From positions 1 through 49,525 of the forward strand of contig JAJFLZ010000040.1 of NCBI GenBank assembly GCA_021772435.1: DNA of 49,525 nt. Reading direction: 5' to 3'. Positions 43,529 through 49,525 of this stretch are shown here, one piece after another. The notes beneath the pieces were generated by a model, which was given only the letters and a program-made list of their open reading frames with translations, searched no databases and was not told where the DNA came from. Every line of letters starts with the position of its first letter. Positions within the stretch are counted from its first letter, which is position 1. Made by a program: the position numbers and the translations under genes. The DNA is from Chlamydiota bacterium. GTDB taxonomy: Bacteria; Chlamydiota; Chlamydiia; Chlamydiales; JACKPQ01.

Positions 43529-46500
43529 ATGACACTGAGACGGTTTTCGTATATTCTGACCTTTTTCTGTTTGTGGTTTGCCTGCCTTGGCGCTGCAGAT
43601 GATGACATTAAGCCCTCGCATCAACGCATTGTCATGCAAGAAAGTGCCCCTGACCGCGGCTACACCATCAATTTCAAAAATGTCTCCGTTATCGAATTTA
43701 TTCAGTTTGTCAGCAAAGTCGCAGGCGTGAATTTTATGTTCGAAGAAGAAGATTTAGATTTTAATGTCACGGTTGTCTCAGAGGAGCCGACCAACATCAC
43801 AAATGTCGTCTCTGCACTAGTACAGGTGCTGCGCGCTAATAATTTTGAAGTGCTCGACCAGGGCGATAATCTAGTGATCAATAAGCAAACAGGTGGAGCT
43901 AAACTTGCCACTGTTGTATCGGATGAAGTGCCATTTGAGGGGCCAAGTCCTCCACAAATGGTCACACGTGTGTTTTTTGTCCACAACGCTAACCCATCGC
44001 AGCTAGGCGCGTTGATTACGCCTATGCTATCGTCAAGTGCCTTAGTGGAAGTTTCCGCAAACTCCAGACACTTAATCGTGACAGACATTACGGGCAACGT
44101 AGATAAAATTGCTGACTTAATGAAAACGCTCGATGCACCCCAATCCTCCCTCGATATCGATGCCTTCACCGTGCAAAATAACAGTCCGGCAGAGCTTGTC
44201 GAATATGCAAAACGTATCATTACACCCATTGCTGAGGGCAATCCTGTAATCATGGTACCCCAAGAACACACCAGCTCTATTTTTATTATCTCAACACCGT
44301 ACTTGGTTGGGCGGACGATGGCAATATTGCAAGACCTCGATTCACCTATACAACTCAACCCCAATCAAAGAGCCAAATTGTTAGCAGGCACCGAATTTTT
44401 TCTGTATAAAATCAAGTATAAGCCCTACCAAGAAATTGAAAGAAATCTACTGAAAGTTAGCCAACACTTAGAAGAAAAAGGCTATCCAAAAGATGGTGTA
44501 GTCGCAACACTGAATGAAAACAACTATATCGCCGAAAGCAACTCTATCTTATTCAGCGGAACACCTGATGTTTTAGATAAAGTCAAAGAAATCATGGCAG
44601 AAATCGATGTTCCTACATCTGCCCAACGCCAATTAGAGATTTCGAATGATTTTTTGATGTATCACCCCAAATACCGGACAGGTCCTGAGCTTTTAGCCTC
44701 CATTCAAGATGTCGCTAAAAATTTAAATAATTCTAACCTCACTGATCCTGATTTCTTAAACGCACTGGAAAGTGCTCGCTGGGTCTCCTCCACGAACTCA
44801 CTCGTCTTTACCGGCGATCCCAAATCACTGCAGCGTATCTCAGAGATGCTCATCGCAATGGATAAATCGAGGGGCAAAGACTCAAAAGCGACCGAGTACT
44901 ACATGTACAAACCAAAGCTCAGATCTGCTCAGCGCATTCAAGAGGATCTTAAAGACGTCGCTGACGATATGAAAGAGGCGGGCCTTGCTAATCCCGAACT
45001 GATTGAAACCATTAACTCTTCAAGATATGTCGAGGTAACCAATTCCCTTCTTTTCACTGGGACACCCGAATCCATCGCCGAGATAAAAAGTCTTTTGCAA
45101 ACAATTGATGGGGTAGCGCCAGGTGTGCAGCAAATCGGCGCTGTCACTTTTTTAATCTACAAAATCAAATACGCCTCTGGTCCGCAGCTCCTCTCATCGT
45201 TAAAAGCTCTTATTCCCGATTTGCAAAAAGCCGATGCTGATCAAGATCTTGTCTCTACGTTGCAAAATGCCCGCTATATCGCTGAAACTAACTCCCTTAT
45301 TTTTACAGGCCCCCCAGAAGCCCTTGAAAAAGCAGAAACCCTCGCGGAGCGATTCGATATTCCAGCCTTAGCAGAGCACCCACAAGTCCCTGAACGCCCC
45401 TCTCCTGAAATTTTCAAACTCTACAAACCAAGGTGCCTCTCTGGCGAAGATCTCATCCACACAATGCATGACTTTGAGCAAAACTTAATCGATAGCGGCA
45501 TCAATAAACGCGAGCTTTTTGATACGATCAACAACCTCAAATGGATCCAAAAAACGCGTTCGATCTTAGTTTCTGGCTCTGAAGACTCAGTAAACGAGGT
45601 CATGGAGCTTTTGCAACGCTTTGATAATCCCGCATCAATCAGCGTGGGTGAGACGCCACCACCGCTTGAGCCGTTTGACGATGTCAGCTTTATGATCTAC
45701 AAGCTGCACTATCACCAGGGCACAGAAATTCTAACAGCCCTAAAGCAAGTAGGCGTTGAACTGCAAAACAGTTCTGAGGGCACCCAAAACAAAAACCTAA
45801 TTAATGCGATTAACTCCGTGCAGTGGGTCGAGGTCACAAACTCGCTCCTGGGCTCGGGCGACCCATCGACGCTTGCAAAACTGCGCGAACTTATCCAGAA
45901 CATCGACGTTCCCCTGCGCCAAATCTTTGTCGAGGTCTTGGTTATCAACACCGACATTAACGACCTACTCGACTTTGGCCTAACGTGGGCATCGCAAGGT
46001 AAAATCACAAACCGCATCGGCTTTGCAACCGGCAACCAGCCTGCTAGCTCATCCTTTATCGAAAGCGGTAATGGCAGCCTTCCTGCAACATTTTTTGACA
46101 ACCTTGGTCGTATCAGCAACACCCGTACACCAACCGGCACAGACGTGCCATTTGCTACCGGTTTTGACCTTGGTATCATCGGAGATATCATCTTGCATAA
46201 AGGGCGCACCTTTGCAGCCCTTGGATCGCTCATCAACGCTTTAAAATCCGACCAATCCACGAGCATTGTCCTCAATCAAAAAATCATTACACAAGACTCG
46301 CGTAATTCCGTCATCTTCGTTGGTCAAAACATTCCATTTACTGGATCGACAGTCACAACCATCGGCCAAAGCAGCCAACAAAATACTGCCAACTTAGAGT
46401 ACCGCAATGTCGGCTTTAACCTAAGTGTGACTCCCACTATTGGTGACAACGACATCATCACGCTGAATATCGATACCGAGATCTCGCAAACGGTCGGCTT

Positions 46501-46867
46501 GCCACCTGACAACACCTCTGCCAGCGTCAACGGGATCACAACTGACTTGACCACAACAACAACACGTGTCCATGTGCCCGATGGCTCATTCCTCGTTCTC
46601 AGCGGCCAAGTCAACAACACCACCTCACGCAGCAAAGAAGGATTCCCCTGCCTTGGCAGCTTGCCCGTTGTCGGAGCAGCGTTTAGTCGTACGAGCTCGC
46701 TCAAAACTAAAAACAACATCATGATCTTCTTGCGACCAAAAATTGTCGATGATTACGAGGTCTACAAAGAAGTGACCGAGAGACAAGAAGATATTGCCAG
46801 GGCTGAAGGCAACCCAGACGATGTTGAAGAGTCATTCGAACTGATTAAAACCCCCGACGACGAATAA
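43529..46867 (+). CDS. sctC: T3SS outer-membrane secretin SctC (CdsC)
   Basis: Forms the gated outer-membrane ring. 1112 residues, larger than C. trachomatis CdsC (about 920). A signal peptide (LTFFCLWFACLGA) is followed by N0/N1 domains to about 285. Six successive ring-building repeats of 70-80 residues occupy about 289-796, each with a YKxKY start and a TNSLLFTGTPE-like end. The secretin beta domain lies at about 800-1080, with VPVPDG-type strand VHVPDGSFLVLSGQVN and the closing FPCLGSLPVVGAAFS. The acidic C terminus may bind a pilotin. GAGG lies just before the ATG. It ends the T3SS block; an RHS cassette separates it from pkn5, with which it is contiguous in Chlamydia. Confidence 0.95.
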   Translation: MTLRRFSYILTFFCLWFACLGAADDDIKPSHQRIVMQESAPDRGYTINFKNVSVIEFIQFVSKVAGVNFMFEEEDLDFNVTVVSEEPTNITNVVSALVQVLRANNFEVLDQGDNLVINKQTGGAKLATVVSDEVPFEGPSPPQMVTRVFFVHNANPSQLGALITPMLSSSALVEVSANSRHLIVTDITGNVDKIADLMKTLDAPQSSLDIDAFTVQNNSPAELVEYAKRIITPIAEGNPVIMVPQEHTSSIFIISTPYLVGRTMAILQDLDSPIQLNPNQRAKLLAGTEFFLYKIKYKPYQEIERNLLKVSQHLEEKGYPKDGVVATLNENNYIAESNSILFSGTPDVLDKVKEIMAEIDVPTSAQRQLEISNDFLMYHPKYRTGPELLASIQDVAKNLNNSNLTDPDFLNALESARWVSSTNSLVFTGDPKSLQRISEMLIAMDKSRGKDSKATEYYMYKPKLRSAQRIQEDLKDVADDMKEAGLANPELIETINSSRYVEVTNSLLFTGTPESIAEIKSLLQTIDGVAPGVQQIGAVTFLIYKIKYASGPQLLSSLKALIPDLQKADADQDLVSTLQNARYIAETNSLIFTGPPEALEKAETLAERFDIPALAEHPQVPERPSPEIFKLYKPRCLSGEDLIHTMHDFEQNLIDSGINKRELFDTINNLKWIQKTRSILVSGSEDSVNEVMELLQRFDNPASISVGETPPPLEPFDDVSFMIYKLHYHQGTEILTALKQVGVELQNSSEGTQNKNLINAINSVQWVEVTNSLLGSGDPSTLAKLRELIQNIDVPLRQIFVEVLVINTDINDLLDFGLTWASQGKITNRIGFATGNQPASSSFIESGNGSLPATFFDNLGRISNTRTPTGTDVPFATGFDLGIIGDIILHKGRTFAALGSLINALKSDQSTSIVLNQKIITQDSRNSVIFVGQNIPFTGSTVTTIGQSSQQNTANLEYRNVGFNLSVTPTIGDNDIITLNIDTEISQTVGLPPDNTSASVNGITTDLTTTTTRVHVPDGSFLVLSGQVNNTTSRSKEGFPCLGSLPVVGAAFSRTSSLKTKNNIMIFLRPKIVDDYEVYKEVTERQEDIARAEGNPDDVEESFELIKTPDDE

Positions 46868-46945
46868 AAGCGGAGATAATCTTTTAGCGCATTTTGGATC
46901 CTTGCTCTGGGGCAGTACTACAGTACAGCTCCCATTCGCGACGGA

Positions 46946-46966
46946 CGAGCCGCTGGCTCGCTCTTT
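46946..46966 (+). terminator. Weak terminator-like hairpin after sctC
   Basis: CGAGCC (46946-46951) and GGCTCG (46955-46960) enclose a GCT loop and are followed by CTCTTT. The stem is perfect but short and the T run poor. The rest of the 203-base gap (46868-47070) shows only a possible TTGTTT/TATCAT pair close to the next start. Confidence 0.35.
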
Positions 46967-47070
46967 GAGTCCAAACTGCATCTAAAATCTGAATCTCCTG
47001 GTCGCGAGCTAATCTTTGGTCAATTCTAAAGTTTGTTTCGTATACTCATTTCTGCTATCATTGTTTCATT

Positions 47071-48012
47071 ATGATAAAAATATTACTTATTGCTTGCGTT
47101 TGCTTGGTGGGATGTTATCGAGTGCCGGATAAGATTGAGCCGCAGCTAGGGTGCAGCATCGAGCAGAGGTATTTGGAGAGATTGCCAGCCCCGTTTAAAC
47201 CGCTGACGCTAGATGAACGGAAAGAAGAATGGGGTAAGGAATATTTGATCGGAGTGGCCTTTGCCAAAGAATTAGATCTTTACCGAGCAATTACCGCTTT
47301 TAAAAGATCACAAATACTCGTCTCCACTGAAGATTTCGAGAGGCAAAGAGAACTCACTTACAATATTCTGCTGTGCTACTACCTGGGTGGTAAGTACGAG
47401 GACGTTATCGATAGCTTTGAGACCTCTACGCTTGCGCGCTCTGATACGACATTCCCAGCCTACCACGATCTGCTCATCTTGCTCTACCAAAGCTACGATC
47501 AAGTCGGCGCTGAGCAAAAAGCAAAACAAATTTTAGATATTTTAAGCGAAGCATATCCTGAAACAGGCCAAAGACTATCCGAGGCCGACGTCCTGCTCCA
47601 TGGCAACATTGAGCAGCTTCATACGCTAGCTGGAACATATCCAGACAAAGCTTATTTGGAGCAAATCGCTAGCTGCTACTGCCTGCACAAAAAAAGCGTG
47701 GCCAAAGCCCAAACTCTAAATGGCATCTTGCCAGGAGCAGGTTATCTATACGTAGGACAAACCCAATCCGCCATCACGGCGCTTCTGCTCAATGGAGCTT
47801 TTATCACCGCCTCCTATTTTTTTTTTAAAAACGGAAATATCCCTGCAGGTGTAATCACAACGAGCTTTGAAGCGGGCTGGTATTTTGGCGGAATTTATGG
47901 CGCAGGAGAAGCAGCCAAACTCTACAACGAGCGCCTGTACGAAAACATCGCCTGCCACACTCTCCAGCAAGAAAGCCTCTATCCCGTCCTGCGTTTGCGT
48001 TATGCGTTTTAG
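47071..48012 (+). CDS. Lipoprotein with TPR-like region and C-terminal membrane helices
   Basis: 313 residues. The signal peptide ends in the lipobox LVGC (Cys15), so the protein is lipid-anchored. Residues about 55-210 are helical and TPR-like (ELDLYRAITAFKRSQILVS, ILLCYYLGGKYEDVIDSF). Residues 220-300 carry a hydrophobic region beginning LNGILPGAGYLYVGQTQSA, of the kind found in DUF5683-like membrane tails. The function is unknown; TPR lipoproteins of this type often assist envelope assembly. It shares an 11-base overlap with the YidD-like gene, suggesting a joint role in membrane or envelope protein handling. Confidence 0.75.
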   Translation: MIKILLIACVCLVGCYRVPDKIEPQLGCSIEQRYLERLPAPFKPLTLDERKEEWGKEYLIGVAFAKELDLYRAITAFKRSQILVSTEDFERQRELTYNILLCYYLGGKYEDVIDSFETSTLARSDTTFPAYHDLLILLYQSYDQVGAEQKAKQILDILSEAYPETGQRLSEADVLLHGNIEQLHTLAGTYPDKAYLEQIASCYCLHKKSVAKAQTLNGILPGAGYLYVGQTQSAITALLLNGAFITASYFFFKNGNIPAGVITTSFEAGWYFGGIYGAGEAAKLYNERLYENIACHTLQQESLYPVLRLRYAF

Positions 48013-48379
48013 TCTAATTTTAGCTTGCCTACTGAGCTCTCTTATTTTTGCCAAGCCTGGCTACCATGAGCCCTGGGGCAAAGATGCCAAAATGCTCACG
48101 CATGCATCAGATACACCCGCTGCGCGCAAAGATCCCTTTTCCTGGTGCGCTGAAAAAGCCATCAATTTTCACGCCAACATCATCTCTCCTGTCGATGGGC
48201 CACGCAGTAATTTTCGCCCCACCAGCTCGCGCTACATGCAACTTGCCATTCGCCGTCACGGTTTCATCAAAGGTGTCGTCATGGGATGCGATCGCCTTCT
48301 GCGCGAAAATGCCGACGACTGGGTCTATCGCGAACGCGTCATCAACGGCGTCAAATACAAATGGGACCCGACTTACTAA
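48002..48379 (+). CDS. YidD-like protein with signal peptide
   Basis: 125 residues from ATG 48002, inside the end of the lipoprotein gene. A signal peptide (MRFSLILACLLSSLIFA) precedes the YidD-like core: GPRSNFRPTSSRYMQLAI, then RRHGFIKGVVMGCDRLLREN. YidD normally helps YidC insert membrane proteins from the cytoplasmic face and carries conserved cysteines (PxCSxY, RxxRC). Here those cysteines are replaced by Ser or missing, and the protein is exported, so it has probably changed role. The stop TAA uses one chromosomal base plus the AA of MITE copy 4, so the C terminus was probably altered by that insertion. Confidence 0.78.
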   Translation: MRFSLILACLLSSLIFAKPGYHEPWGKDAKMLTHASDTPAARKDPFSWCAEKAINFHANIISPVDGPRSNFRPTSSRYMQLAIRRHGFIKGVVMGCDRLLRENADDWVYRERVINGVKYKWDPTY

Positions 48380-48545
48380 CCTGAATTTCTTCGTTTATAT
48401 CATTCATTTTCAGGCATCTTAGCCCTTATCTTGCACCCTTTTTGTGCTCATTTATAGCGCCTTGGCTATCAAATCGCAAAAAATGGCACAATCTATCACC
48501 TAATCCACTCTGAATCTAAACGATCAAAACGAAGCAACTCAGGTT
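48378..48545 (-). mobile_element. MITE copy 4 (inverted)
   Basis: 168-bp copy in the opposite orientation to the others. Ends are AACCTGAATTTCTTCGTTT and AAAACGAAGCAACTCAGGTT. The flanking triplets are ACT and ATT, a target duplication with one mismatch at best. Its internal sequence is closest to copy 3. Confidence 0.85.
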
Positions 48546-48710
48546 ATTAACTGACGTAACGGATTTCGAAACCTCTCTAATCGGTACCATGAAATCAACA
48601 AAACACGAATTTTATGGTACGTCGATTCGTTTTCATTAAGCCATGTCCAGTTGTGGCATCAAATACAAGCAGAAGTTGCATAAATTCTTATTCTTTAATA
48701 AATATAAGTT

Positions 48711-48965
48711 ATGGATCAAGAAAGGCTAAAAATTATCGAATGCAAAGCCCTTCCTAACTATAAAGTTTGGATTGTATTTAACGATGGCTCTAAGGGGGAA
48801 GTTGACTTAAGTTACTTAAAAAACAAAGGTGTTTTTAAGGCTTGGAATGACGTTGATTTTTTTAATCACGTTTGGATTGACGAAACCACCGGAACCATAA
48901 CTTGGGAAAATGAAATTGAACTAGACTCTTACGTCTTGAGAAAAAAACTCGAAAGCGATCAGTGA
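48711..48965 (+). CDS. DUF2442 protein
   Basis: 84 residues. DUF2442 proteins are short, usually paired with DUF4160, and often associated with toxin-antitoxin-like accessory loci; the molecular role is not known. Conserved features are NYKVWIVFNDGSKGEVDL, a GVFKAW turn, and WENEIELDSYVLRK at the end. A TTGCAT/TAAATA pair (48676-48704) ends six bases before the ATG, giving a near-leaderless message. It overlaps the convergent second DUF2442 gene by seven bases. Confidence 0.85.
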   Translation: MDQERLKIIECKALPNYKVWIVFNDGSKGEVDLSYLKNKGVFKAWNDVDFFNHVWIDETTGTITWENEIELDSYVLRKKLESDQ

Positions 48966-49255
48966 ACACTAATAATTGAACGGCGGAGCACATATGGATC
49001 TATTTCAACATCATCGTCCCAGCAAAGGGTTCGCGTAATAGGATCAATAAACACTTTATTGAAAAATGCAACATCTCTCCAAGCTTCAAAAACGCCTTTA
49101 CCCACAAGATGATTCAAATCCACTTCTCCACAAATGCCATCATGAAACTCCGCCCAAACTTTATAGTTTGCTTTGGGCCTGCATGCTACAATAATAGCTC
49201 TTTTGCTGTTATTGCAGCGGGGGGATTTTCTTTGGTTGCTGACAGTTAATGACAT
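48959..49255 (-). CDS. Second DUF2442 protein, convergent
   Basis: 98 residues from ATG 49255, chosen because GGAGG lies nine bases upstream; the longer frame to 49309 lacks this and runs over the DUF4160 remnant. It shares with the other DUF2442 protein NYKVW, DGxxGEVDL, GVFEAWRDVAFFN and the closing EIDPYVLRR. The N-terminal 25 residues are extra. It overlaps the DUF4160 fragment by about 47 bases, the usual DUF4160-DUF2442 order. Confidence 0.8.
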   Translation of the reverse strand: MSLTVSNQRKSPRCNNSKRAIIVACRPKANYKVWAEFHDGICGEVDLNHLVGKGVFEAWRDVAFFNKVFIDPITRTLCWDDDVEIDPYVLRRSIISVH

Positions 49256-49406
49256 TTTCCCATCCCTCCACAAGTTCTTTTTGGTACATTCTTGCCCACT
49301 CTTCAACAAGCTTAAACGCTCGGTTTGGTAAGCTACCTCTAATTATACTTAAAGAAGAAATTTCTATCAAAGCTTCATATTCACCCAGGGAAATTGCATG
49401 AAGAAA
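49209..49406 (-). pseudogene. DUF4160 gene, N-terminally truncated
   Basis: Reads 65 codons matching DUF4160 (HAISLGEYEALIEI, GSLPNRAFKLVEEWARMY, ELVEGWENV) up to a TAA at 49209. An in-frame stop (TAA at 49407-49409) lies directly before the first recognisable residues and there is no usable start codon nearby, so the N-terminal 20 or so residues are lost. It is followed by the DUF2442 gene. Confidence 0.7.
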
Positions 49407-49410
49407 TTAC

Positions 49411-49525
49411 TTAACACTCCATCGCTAAAATTTTGAGCATGTAATCCTTATCCCAGCCAGCTTTTGATCTCTTATTCTTTATACCGGCTTTCGTCTTTTT
49501 ATCTGCTTTTAAAAGATTTAGCGTT
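49411..49525 (-). CDS. 3' end of an unidentified gene, cut by the window edge
   Basis: An open frame enters from the right edge and runs 37 codons to a TAA at 49411, ending SKAGWDKDYMLKILAMEC. It is Lys-rich and then ends in a helix with Trp-Asp. This kind of tail is seen in some MazE/AbrB-type antitoxins, but too little is present to assign it. It is positioned directly upstream of the DUF4160 remnant. Confidence 0.4.
   Translation of the reverse strand, partial: TLNLLKADKKTKAGIKNKRSKAGWDKDYMLKILAMEC

Overview
The window comes from a member of the Chlamydiota outside the classical Chlamydiaceae, probably an environmental or amoeba-associated lineage. The gene order shows this. mreB and pckG sit beside a SWIM/SNF2 helicase and a tig-clpP-clpX run, as in the CT705-CT710 block of Chlamydia trachomatis. 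The type III secretion (T3SS) block follows the CT663-CT674 order: chaperone, cdsD, E, F, G, CT668-like, cdsN, O, P, Q, pkn5, cdsC. The genus cannot be fixed from the sequence alone.

Layout. 1-2.4 kb is a scrapyard: two copies of a roughly 169-bp MITE flank a DUF4143-type ATPase, followed by a fused pair of gene fragments (glycosyltransferase 3' end and lptB 3' end) and twin palindromes. 2.6-8.5 kb holds a family 9 glycosyltransferase, a double RING/U-box-like membrane protein, ndk, and mreB-pckG-dtd. 8.6-12.4 kb is an accessory insertion: an exported 2OG-Fe(II) oxygenase, a helical-repeat protein and an IS982-type element, bounded by a perfect 107-bp direct duplication. 12.4-19.4 kb holds the helicase, tRNA-Gly and tig-clpP-clpX. 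19.5-24.4 kb is a minus-strand operon of seven small proteins that look like T3SS substrates (translocon, tip or effectors) and that I cannot assign to a named family. A 147-aa acidic gene and an 80-bp nested hairpin separate it from the T3SS structural operon (25.3-46.9 kb).

The T3SS operon is broken twice. Between the sctP genes and sctQ lies an AbiE-type toxin-antitoxin pair on the opposite strand, with a MITE copy (3-bp target duplication AGT) on its upstream side. Between pkn5 and sctC lies an exported 1634-aa RHS/YD-repeat protein whose AT-rich C-terminal tip resembles a serine alpha/beta hydrolase. Two overlapping, mutually homologous exported small proteins follow it and are plausible immunity proteins. 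The last 2.5 kb has a lipoprotein, a YidD-like exported protein whose stop codon is completed by a fourth MITE copy, and DUF2442/DUF4160 genes.

The most interesting items are the seven-gene operon beside the T3SS, the RHS-toxin/double-immunity module embedded in the T3SS operon, the MITE family, the duplicated sctP C-terminal domain, and a degenerate SpoIIE/PPM-like domain at the end of Pkn5. Family calls come from reading motifs; no database search was run.
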